From positions 1-36,877 of the forward strand of contig CAMNII010000023.1 in NCBI GenBank assembly GCA_946540435.1: a stretch of 36,877 nucleotides of DNA, given 5' to 3'. The notes beneath the pieces were generated by a model, which was given only the letters and a program-made list of their open reading frames with translations, was not told where the DNA came from and made no database searches. This stretch comes from an uncultured Prevotella sp. Lineage in GTDB: Bacteria; Bacteroidota; Bacteroidia; Bacteroidales; Bacteroidaceae. A program made the position numbers and the translations under genes. This document shows, piece after piece, positions 18,301-26,900 of the stretch (positions are counted from its first letter, which is position 1; each line of letters starts with the position of its first letter).

Positions 18301-19196
18301 GCTGTCATGTATACCGCTGTTCCGGCGATGGGCCATGAGCCTGTTCCGCCTCCCATGCGGTCGCGTATTTCTCCTCCTGTTCCCGTGGCGGCTCCGTTGA
18401 AAGGCTCTACGGTGGTGGGGAAGTTATGCGTCTCTGCTTTCAGTGAGATGACGCTCTCGATGTCCTGCACCTCGAAGAAGTCGGGTTTTGTCTGGTCTTT
18501 CGGAGCGAACTGTTCTACGACGGGTCCCTGTCCGAAAGCCACGTTGTCTTTGTAGGCCGACAGGATGGTGTTGGGGTTCTCCTTTGTGGTACGCTTGATC
18601 ATCTGGAAGAGGCTTGACTCGCGTTCTTCGCCGTCGATGATGAAGGTGCCACCGAAGATCTTGTGGCGGCAGTGTTCGGAGTTGATCTGTGCAAAGCCGA
18701 AGACTTCCGAGTCGGTCAGCGGCCTGCCGTTTTGTTTTTCTATGGTGTGGAGGTAGGCAATCTCCTCTGGCGAGAGTGCCAGTCCTTCCTGCTCGTTATA
18801 TTCTTCCAGGTTGTCGATGTGGCGGATGGGCTCGGGCTCGTGGTTCACGGTGAAGATGGTCTGGTCGAGTCCCTCGTAGCGCCGTTGCAGCATGGGGTCG
18901 AAGCCTGCTGCCTCGTCGTCTTGCTGTTTTCCTTGCGGGTTGTTTGTCGGGAAGAACTCTTCAATACGCGTGATGCCGCTGAGGCACATGTTCTGTGTTA
19001 TCTCAACGGCATTCGTCGACCAGGGAGTCACCATTTCGCGTCGCGGGCCTACGAACAGCCCGTCGACCTGTTGAGCCTCTATCTGTTGTGCACCTCCGAA
19101 AAGCCAGTTGAGCCGGCTTGTCTCCTCGGCTGTCGGCTGGTGGTCAAACTCCGTAGCGATTACACTCTCTGAAGGGGTTTTAAAGAAAACAATCAT
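15390..19196 (-). CDS. purL: Phosphoribosylformylglycinamidine synthase (large, single-chain)
   Basis: PurL makes FGAM from FGAR, ATP and glutamine in purine synthesis. This is the long type with the glutaminase fused at the C-terminus, 1268 aa from the ATG at 19196. Synthetase motifs include ETHNFPTTVEPFNGAATGTGG (seen as ETHNFPTTVEP and NGAATGTGGEIRD) and GGGSVSSVDTG. The C-terminal class I amidotransferase domain has the nucleophile Cys1098 in LGICNGCQLM, and a distal MPHLERAIFPWQ segment supplying His and Glu. An in-frame ATG at 19250 lies inside the promoter and is rejected; MIVFFKTPSESV is the family-like start. A perfect promoter stands upstream. The gene heads the run chr, chr, FAH, porU, porV, ispF. 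Confidence 0.97.
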   Translation of the reverse strand: MIVFFKTPSESVIATEFDHQPTAEETSRLNWLFGGAQQIEAQQVDGLFVGPRREMVTPWSTNAVEITQNMCLSGITRIEEFFPTNNPQGKQQDDEAAGFDPMLQRRYEGLDQTIFTVNHEPEPIRHIDNLEEYNEQEGLALSPEEIAYLHTIEKQNGRPLTDSEVFGFAQINSEHCRHKIFGGTFIIDGEERESSLFQMIKRTTKENPNTILSAYKDNVAFGQGPVVEQFAPKDQTKPDFFEVQDIESVISLKAETHNFPTTVEPFNGAATGTGGEIRDRMGGGTGSWPIAGTAVYMTAPRTSDRPWLYQTPEQILIKASNGASDFGNKFGQPLICGSVLTFEHQEDTTDAGKQGEPLYAYDKVIMLAGGVGYGKKRDCLKKEPQKGNKIVVVGGDNYRIGLGGGSVSSVDTGRYSNGIELNAIQRANPEMQKRAYNLVRALVESQENPVVSIHDHGSAGHLNCLSELVEECGGEIEMDRLPIGDKTLSAKEIIANESQERMGLLIDEKYIDDVRKIAERERAPLYVVGETTGDAHFSFRQADGVKPFDLDVAQMFGHSPKTIMRDETVDHHYAPVEYLGKSETAADAALSDALNGYLEKVLRLEAVACKDWLTNKVDRSVTGKIARQQCQGQIQLPLSDCGVVALDYRGRKGIATAIGHAPQAGLASPEAGSVLAVAEALTNIVWAPLTKGLQSVSLSANWMWPCRSQKGEDARLYAGVKALSDFCCDLHINVPTGKDSLSMTQQYPDGQKVISPGTVIVSAGGEVDDVRKVVSPVVINDKHASLYHIDFSFCEQRLGGSAFAQSQGHVGSDVPTVENTEYFADCFNAVQELIRRGWVMAGHDISAGGLITTLLEMTFGNNEGGLHVNLHDICADGDIVKTLFAENPGVVIQVSDDHKFDLRDYLEDMGVGFAKIGYTTVDRTLVIKSGDWQTAFDIDHLRDVWYETSYELDQKQSFNGKARERFENYKHQPLQINLPKGFRGTLSQYGLSADGKKRQADAPIAAIIREKGTNGDREMAYSLYLAGFRVKDVTMTDLISGRETLEEVSMIVFCGGFSNSDVLGSAKGWAGAFLYNPKAKEALDRFYAREDTLSLGICNGCQLMVELGLTDKLTNGQADEANDGKNPSNRIKMLHNDSHKFESEYIALQIPENDSVMFGSLSNTKLGLWVAHGEGKFSLPGQESDYNVIAKYNYAGYPANPNGSDYNVAGICSHDGRHLAMMPHLERAIFPWQCAWYPQERRMDEVTPWIEAFVNARKWCEKKAGKKN

Positions 19197-19239
19197 TGTT
19201 TTTTCTATATTATAATAATGTATATACCTTTTTCCTGTG

Positions 19240-19270
19240 CAAAGGTACAAATAAGTGAGCGAAATACAAA
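19240..19270 (-). promoter_or_regulatory. Bacteroidota-type promoter of purL
   Basis: On the minus strand, TTTG (19270-19267), a 19-nt spacer and TACCTTTG (19247-19240) match the Bacteroidota consensus exactly. The start codon is 43 nt beyond the -7 box, leaving an A/T-rich leader with no recognisable riboswitch. Upstream, the CTTTCGCTCG segment at about 19308-19299 mirrors the cassette before the flippase gene. This supports a shared origin of the two promoter modules. Confidence 0.85.
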
Positions 19271-19311
19271 AGGAAAACTAATATTTCTTTTCTCTGACGA
19301 GCGAAAGACCT

Positions 19312-19501
19312 TACTCTTGCCGCATGGTAGGTTCTTCCAGAGTCAATGGTAGGATGATAGCAAGGTAAGGGTTGCCAAATACGAAGGTAAGGGTTGTCAG
19401 ACACGAAGGTAAGGATCGTGCGACCAAAATAAGCTATTTTGATGACCAAAATAAGCTATTTTGGTGACCAAAATAGGCTATTTTGGTATCCCCTCCCTAA
19501 G
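19312..19501 (-). repeat. 22-bp-phased array: three palindromes then degenerate units (copy B)
   Basis: Read on the minus strand, three 22-bp palindromic units occupy 19487-19466, 19465-19444 and 19443-19422. They are followed in the same phase by units at 19421-19400, 19399-19378, 19377-19356 and further degenerate ones to about 19312. The first three non-palindromic units keep a CCTTACCTT core. Bases 19396-19501 are the inverted partner of 1420-1525. As in copy A, the element comes after one gene's stop (here dacB) and before the next gene's promoter (purL), reading in the direction of transcription. The remaining 19502-19695 shows nothing I can name beyond the dacB 3' flank. Confidence 0.85.
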
Positions 19502-19695
19502 TGTCGTTGTCTCAGACAGTTAGAGGTGTGTGGAAACAGGCAGACAATTGCATGCCTGCTTCTCGACGTATGCCGTGCGGAAGATGGAGATGGAGGATTG
19601 GCGTAGATGGCCGTGCGTGAGATGGAGAGGGTGGGGTGGAGTGAGTGTGTGCTCGGAAAATGGCGTGGGTGCTGAATTCCGTAGACGGTGTGTGC

Positions 19696-20871
19696 TCAGT
19701 TTGTTGATGCTGCAGGCGCGCAGAGTATTTCGCAGACACGGTCTTGGAAGTCGCGGCCATAGCGCACGCTGCGTACGCCTTGGTTGATGATGGCGAAGGC
19801 GAGCACGTGGCCTTCGGGCGTGAGGGCATATCCTGCGAGTGAGCTGATGCCTGAGAGGGTGCCTGTCTTGGCCCATACGTTGGCTGTGGTGGTCTCGCCT
19901 TTCATGCGGTCTTTGAGTGTGCCGTCGAGACCTGCTACGGGCAGTGTGGGGTAGAGGCTTTCGTAGATGGCGGGGTTTTGCCATGCGTAGCGCAGCAGTC
20001 TGACGAGGACTTCGGCAGAGAGGTAGTTGTAGAGCGACAGTCCAGAGCCGTCGGCCAGCCTGTAGTTTTTCGGTTCGAGTCCGAGGTCGGCGATGAGCCG
20101 CTGTTCTGCTTCTTTTGCCATGGCAGCCGTGGCGTATGGCGTTCCTGCCGCTGCTGCTATCTGGTAGAACACGGCTTCGGCGTAGAGGTTGTCGCTTTTC
20201 TTCATCATGGGCAGCAGGAGTTGTCGGATGGTGTGGGATGTGGAGGCTATCGGTTGTGCCTCTGTCGGTGTGATGCCTTCAGCGATGTCGGCGTTGGTGG
20301 TGATGCCTGCCGCGTTGAGGTGGGCCAGCAGGGCCGCTGCGAAGGTGTCGGCGCGTTCGTAGAGTAGTGGCGTGAGGATGGGGTTGCGGTCGTCCCAGCA
20401 CCATCCTTCTCCGAACGGGAGGTTGTCTTTCATGCTGCGGTCGAGCACGATGGTACCGTTGATGGCGTTGATGCCAGCGAGTCGTAGGCTGTCGATGAGT
20501 ATGTTCATGTCCTCGTCTCCGAATGCGGGGTCGAGGCTTCCGTGGCAGTATATGTTTCCTGTGAACGTGCTGTCGGCGATGGTTCCCTGTGTGTAGAGTT
20601 GTGTGGTGACGCGATAGTCGGCTCCGAGTTCCCTGAGTGCCGTGATGGCAGTCAGCAGTTTCATGGTCGATGCTGGTCTGAGGAGTTGCCGTTGTCCCCG
20701 TTTGTACAGCGTCTGGTCTGTGGTGAGGTCGTGTACCATCATGCCTACCTGTGTGGTCTCGAAGAGCGGGTCGAGCATCAGCGAGTCGAGTCTGAGGGCT
20801 ATGGTCTGTGCTTGCGTGAGCATTGCCCATGTGAGCATTGCCGTTATGATGGTGTATCTGAGTCTGCGCAT
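19696..20871 (-). CDS. dacB: D-alanyl-D-alanine carboxypeptidase/endopeptidase (PBP4, peptidase S13)
   Basis: DacB trims peptidoglycan peptides in the periplasm. This 391-aa form has a signal peptide (residues 1-22, ending MLTQAQ) and all three penicillin-binding motifs: SxxK at Ser68-Lys71 (ASTMK), SxN at 226-228 (KKSDNLYAE), and KTG at 335-337 (WAKTGTLSGI). LADGSGLSLYN at 272-282 is another family hallmark. It is somewhat shorter than enterobacterial DacB, consistent with a reduced insert domain. It starts 39 nt after sprA ends, so it is probably the last gene of the ruvA-sprA-dacB unit. Confidence 0.95.
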   Translation of the reverse strand: MRRLRYTIITAMLTWAMLTQAQTIALRLDSLMLDPLFETTQVGMMVHDLTTDQTLYKRGQRQLLRPASTMKLLTAITALRELGADYRVTTQLYTQGTIADSTFTGNIYCHGSLDPAFGDEDMNILIDSLRLAGINAINGTIVLDRSMKDNLPFGEGWCWDDRNPILTPLLYERADTFAAALLAHLNAAGITTNADIAEGITPTEAQPIASTSHTIRQLLLPMMKKSDNLYAEAVFYQIAAAAGTPYATAAMAKEAEQRLIADLGLEPKNYRLADGSGLSLYNYLSAEVLVRLLRYAWQNPAIYESLYPTLPVAGLDGTLKDRMKGETTTANVWAKTGTLSGISSLAGYALTPEGHVLAFAIINQGVRSVRYGRDFQDRVCEILCAPAASTN

Positions 20872-20910
20872 CGTGTTGTTTGTTTTATCCGCTGAGGGAT
20901 GTTGTCTTGT

Positions 20911-23900
20911 CTATCGTGTGAGTGAGAATTTGAGTGAGAATCCGAAGTCGCGTGTGGTCATGGGGTATGTTGACGACGACAGCAGTGGCGTGTTGCCTAC
21001 GTGTTCGTAGTAGAACGTCATGGTGAGCAGTTTCGAGAGGGTGTAGTCGGCCATGAGCGAGAACTTGATGCTTCTGTTTCCGCTTGTCGCCGTGCTAGTC
21101 CTTGATGCGATGTCGCGTATGATGGCCGCTTGCTGTGCGTAGGTGAACGTGAAGTTGAGGTTGAGGTCGTGGTTGACGCCGTTTCCTTTCTTTTGGTTGT
21201 TGTTCTGTTGGCTGTTACTGTTATTCTGCTGCTGTTCGTCGCCTTCTTGCTTTTTCTTGTTGCTTTTTACTTTCCTGTGGCTGTTGCCTCCTTGTCCGAA
21301 GATGTTGAAGTTGTTGATTTTGTATCCCCATTTGAGGTTCCAGTTGTTCGACAGGGCCTCGTTGATCTGCATGCTGGTCATGGAGAGTGTGAGGACGCGC
21401 GTCTTGGTGTAGTCGAGTCCTGCTGTCATTCCGCTGTTGAAGGTCACCTTGACACCGAGGGGTTTGAACTGCTCGTTGATGCTGACGGTCGAGACGTTGT
21501 ACATGGAGCTGGGAATGGGGTTTCCTGTTGTTGCGTCGGTGATGAATCCGAGTCCGTTCATGTATTCCATGAATGTGCTGTAGGTGCTGTATGCTCCTAC
21601 GGCGTAGACGCTCTTGTATGAGTGGTCGATGTTGACGCTCTTGAAGATGTTTCTGAACCAGGTGAGTTTTGACAGTCCGCTGTAGGAGATGCTCCAGTTG
21701 GGCAGTATCTGTGTGATGGCAGGGAAGATGTCGAGTTTCTTTCCTTTCATTCCGGTGTATGTGGAGAGGAATGCGGGCACGAGTACGTCGGCGCTGTATG
21801 GGTTGACGCCTCCGTTTTCGGCGTTGTATTTTTCTCCAGCGAGTGGTGTTCCGTAGGGGTATTGGGTGTTTTGGTATTGTTGTTCCACACGTTGTCTGTA
21901 TCCGTCAATGGCGTCGCAGAATTTCTCGAACGATGCGGAGTGGTATCCGTCGTTTGCTGTTCCGATGCCTTCGAATGCTGTTCCGATGGATATGGTTGTC
22001 ATGTTGAATGTTCCCGTCTGTGTGGTCGGGTTTCCTGCGTACATATACTGTATGCGTCGTGACTTGGTCTCCGTGCGGTTGGCGTTGAGGTCGATCTTGA
22101 AGTTTCTGACGGGTTCGAGTGTCATGCGCAGCTGCAGGTCGTCGTTGGCTGTCGTTGCTGCGGGTGTTGCCACGGAGTCGCTGATGAGCAGCCATTCGTT
22201 TTCCCGTGCGCGTTCGATGAATTCGTCGTGGTCGGCGAGTCCGAATGCGAACCCGAGTCCCGGTGCGAGTGCGTTCATGCCGTGCCGCTGTCCGAAGGCG
22301 TCGCCGATGTTTGGCATGAATCCCGGCAGTGATATGGCGCTGGTGTTGCGGTAGGTGATGCTGACGTTGCGTATCATCATGGCGAGTCGTGCTGCCGACT
22401 GTGCGTATCGGTACCAGGTGAGGTTCTCGAGGGGCTCTTTCGGTGTGACGTTGATTTTCACCTTGGTGGCGGAGTCTACCTTCGTGGTGATTTTGATGTC
22501 GTTCTCTCCCGTCACTTTGTATTTGATGGGGAATGTCTTCCCCTCGGATGTCTTAGCGGTGACGATGAGCCGTTTGCTCTTTTTTCCGTGGCTGACGGTG
22601 ATGGTGCTGTCGGGCATGAGTGTGATCTCGCTTTCGTATCCCTTTTTGTTCTTGGGGAGTGTCTGGTTGAGGGTGCTGCCGCCTTGCTTGTCGTCAGTCT
22701 TTGCCGTGCTTGCCGTGTTTGCCTTGTTTGCTTTGTTGGCGTTGCTCTTGGTGCTTGCCTTCTGTGCTGCTCTTCTGCTGTCTTTGTTGAATCTGTCGTT
22801 GGTGGCTTTGAGGAACGGTACGAGGTTATAGAGTTTCTCCAGGTTCAAACTGGAGTTGAGGCTCATGGTGCGGTTGTTGTTGATGGCGTTGCCGAGTGAT
22901 GTGCCGTCTTCAAGGTCGCTTCCCCGCTGCCATCCGTATGTGGCGTCGTATTTGGCGTCGGCCGTTATCCAGTTGAAGATGGGGATGAGGTTGAGTGGCA
23001 GCTTGTAGGACAGTGAGAACTTCTGGTTGTAGTCGAGTGGTGTTCCGAAGTTTCTGAGGCTGGTGCGCACGGAGTCGCGCCATGCCTCGTATCTGTCGGC
23101 GTAGCGTTCTTTGTTGACGGGTGTGTATGGCTCTTCCACCTCTGCCCTTGTAGCGCTTTGGAATGACATGTGGAGGTTCTTGGTGAAGTCCCACTTGATG
23201 TTGAAGTCGCGGTTCCATAGGAACTGCTGGTTGAACGTGAGTGGCAGCGTTGACCCTCCGAGGTCTTCCATGTCTCGCTCCTGCAGCTCGTAGTATGTGC
23301 GGCTGATGTCGGTGTCGAAGGATATGTTTTGCGGGAGCCAGTTGAATGAGAGCTGTTTGGGCAGGTCGAGCCATTTGCTCTTGCTTTTTATCTTCTTTTT
23401 GAAGGGTTCGAAAGCTTTGTATACGGGTACCCACTGGTACGACATGCGTCCCTGCCAGCTGTCTTCGTTTTCGTAGACGGTTGTCTCTCCTGAGGTGTTC
23501 CGGTGTGCGTGGCTGTATGAGAATGAGAAGTTGGCGGGGTCGAAGGGCATGGGATGGCGTTTGTCCATCTGCAGCCCGAGTCTGACGTTAGAGAGCGAGA
23601 AGTTTGTCGACGTTGACTTGCTGACGGTGATGCTCTCAATGGAGTCGCGCTCGTGTCGGTTGGTGGTGGCATCGAGTGCGTCTTTGAGTTCGAGGTCGGT
23701 GTCGAGCGGGTTGTATTTCGGACTGTTCTGCTCTTTGCTGACGGAGTAGTAGAGTGGTGCCGTCACCTTTGCTTTCTCCGGGAAGAATTTTCCGAGTTCG
23801 ATGTTTGTCGTGATGGTGTAGCTGCGCTGGTTCTCTGTAGAGCGTTGTGCGACGCCTTCTTCGAGTCCTCCGAAGCCTTCGGTCATGTATCGTCCCTGCA

Positions 23901-26900
23901 TGTTGAGGGTACCGAGGTCGGACAGCTGCATGTTGAGGTTTCCTTGTGCGGCCCATCCTCCTTCGTTGTTGTATTCGCGCAGACGGAGTTCGTTGACCCA
24001 TATTTCTCCGCTCTTGATGTCGCCGGAGTTGTTTCTGATGCCGATGATCATGGTCTTCACTTCGCCTACCGACGGATTACCCATGATGGTGAGCTTGTTG
24101 TTTGGCCGTTCGGCATCGTAGGTGGTGTAGGGCAGTGAGAACGATGCCCTTCCTTCTCCCTTGGCGATGTTTCGTTCACGTTTGAGGTTGGTGAAGATGG
24201 TGAGGGGCACGTCGAGCATGTTCTCCTCGGGCCATACCTGCCGCTGGTCGGTCGGTGAGTAGCGGTCGTAGTTGCCTGGCGCGGTGAGTCGGAGTGGAAT
24301 CTCGTATTCGTAGTAGTTGCTCTTGTAGTCGCTTCCGAGCCTGATGAACAGTGCGAGCTGGTTGTCCTGGAGGTTGGTGGTGTTCTGTTCGAGGGCGTTG
24401 GCGTGAACGAAGAGTTGCAGCCGTTTGTATTGTCTGAGGTCTACGCTGGTGTTTTTGTATACGGCTTTCGACTCTCCTGTAGCGAGGTCGCGTACGATCA
24501 TGTCGAGGGCCTGCTCGTTGGATTCGACGAGTTGCGGCTGCGAGGGGTCCTGCACGCGCCGTATTCCAGGAGGCAGCACGTAGTTGACGGGTGTCTTGTC
24601 GTTGTTTTCCTCGATGTTGACTTCACTGATGTTGAGTCGTCCTGTTCCCCCGCTGTTGTCGAGGTTCTGTTCGTATACCCGCCATTCTCCCCTGACGAGG
24701 TCGAGGCTTCCGAAGCGTAGCACGATGGGTTTTTCGAAGTTGGTGAGGAACATGCGCATGAAGCGTATGCTTGAGAAGTCGCTGATGGAGCCTACGCGCT
24801 GCTCGAAGTCGTCGACGGGTATTCGGAACTGGTACCAGGTGACGGGTTCTTTGTTTCCGTTTCGGAGCGTGGGCACTCCTTCTCGTTTGTCGACGATGAA
24901 GTTTTGTCCGACGACGAGGTCTTCGGGTCTTAGCGATACACGGTACTGATAGTATTTCTCGTATTCGTTGAGGGTGTAGTCCTGGTTGATGTCTTCAGCG
25001 TCGGGCGTTGTCTTGTAGGACGTGTCGTAGCTCTCGCCTCTGGTGTCGGAGTCGGGCGAGTTGCCTTGCGGGTTGTTGATGTATTTGTATCGTCTGAGGA
25101 TGTCGGCCTGCATCTGGTCGTAGTCGCTACCACGGAAGTAGTGGTAGTTGTCGTTGGCGGGGTCGGCATAGATGGAGTCCCACACGGCGGGTTCCACTTT
25201 TGCCTGTATCTGTGTGAGGAAGTTCTGGTAGGTGTCGTATGTGCGTTCTTCCTCGTCGGTGAGTCCGTTGAATCCGACGTCCTGTTGTGCGCGCGACCCG
25301 CTGCTGGTTGCGAAGGCGTAGTTGACGGTCGACTGCATGGGTATTTTTCCCCATTGAGTGTTGGCGTAGTTGGCTGTTCCGTCGACAGCCATTCCGCTTT
25401 CATAGAACTTCTTTCCGTCGCGGAGGATGTCCTCGCTGACTTCTCCGAGGTTGAAGTAGAGGTCGCCTCCGTATTGGTCGGCAGTTCCGTCGCGCCGAGT
25501 GTAGATGAACGGATCCATGAGCCAGAACTCGATGTATTCGATGTTGGCCTCCTCGAAGTCGGTGGTGCTCAGGCGCCGCATCATTCCGCCCCAGTGCTGT
25601 CGTGGGTTGTTGAGCTGTCCGTTGGGTTGCAGGTCGGTGTTGAAGTTGTATGGTCCTCGCTCGCTGGGGTAGTAGGCAACGTTGAGGATGGGCAGCATGG
25701 ATGTTGCTCCGTTGTATGTGCTCTGGTCGCGGTTGGGATAAAGCTCTCTGACGGGTATTTCTCTCACGTAGTGGTTGGAGAGCTGGTCGAGGTCGCTTTT
25801 GATGTGTCCCGGTGTGAGTGACGAGGAGCGGCGTGTGAAGAGCGGGTCGATGGTGTACCATGCCATCTGTGCGCGGTTGTATCCGCTCTGCAGCGTGTTC
25901 TTGTCGTTGTGCTCGGGGAACATCGACGGTACGCTGGACAGCGACCACGCTGTGGGTGTGGACATGTCGGCTTTGGTGGTGGTGTTTTCGAAGTCGTCGA
26001 GGTAGGATGCGTTGTCCTGAGTGCCGTGGCTTTGTCCTGCGATGAGCTGTGCGAATTCTCCTGTGAAGGTGATGTTCGAGGGCTGTGTGAGTTGCAGCAG
26101 CGGTATCTTGTCGAGCATGTTTGTGAGCCACTGGCTTTCTTTCTTCCAGTTGAGGTTGACGCCCCAGAGGGTGTTGTTCAGGGGCTCTGCACCCATGCTC
26201 ACTTTGGTGGTGAGGGCTTGCTCGTAGAGGTGTTGGAGGGTACCGCTTATCTGGAAGTTCTTGGTGAAGTCGTATTCCCAGTTGAGTCCGAACATGGTCT
26301 TTCGGGCCTGGCCGTAGTCGAGGTCACTCTCTGCCGACACGTTGACGGGTGTGCCGGCATCGATGATGCTCTGGTTGAGGATGCGCACTTCGCCTGCTGC
26401 GTAGTCGACGACATAGTCGGAGCCTTCGCTGAGTGTCATGCCTCCTGCTGTGACGACGACGGATCCTTGCGGCACTTGTCGTCCGATGGAGATGACATTG
26501 GCGTTTCGCCCGCGGTATTGGGCAACGATTTGGTATTTGTTTTTCTCGGCTATCTGCTTGGCCACGGTCTGTGTGGAGTCGTAGAGCTCGGTGAAGGCGT
26601 ATCTGGCAGCGACGTTTTCCGGTACGCCGTTGCTGACGAGCGTCTTGTACATGTTTTCTCCGAAAGGTTCTACGGACGGGAAGAATACGGATCCGTTCTT
26701 CGAGATGGTGTAGTCGAGTACGTAGTCGAAGTATCCGTTGGCGTGCGGCCTGTTGTTGTTGTCGAGCCGGTCGGCTCCCATGAGTCGGATGAGCGGCTGC
26801 TCTTTGACTTGCGTCTCGGGTATGTAGGTGAGGTATACGCCTGCGGTGTCGCTTTGGAATTTCACGTCGAGGCGGAATTTGTCTTTCTCGATGGATGACG

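Noticed and set aside
19197..19250. N-terminal extension of PurL from 19250
   Set aside because: It would begin at the -7 box of the purL promoter; family-like sequence starts at 19196.
25909..26898. 329-aa plus-strand frame inside sprA
   Set aside because: It lies opposite a conserved stretch of SprA, with no start context, no motif and Val/Glu/Gly-biased shadow composition.
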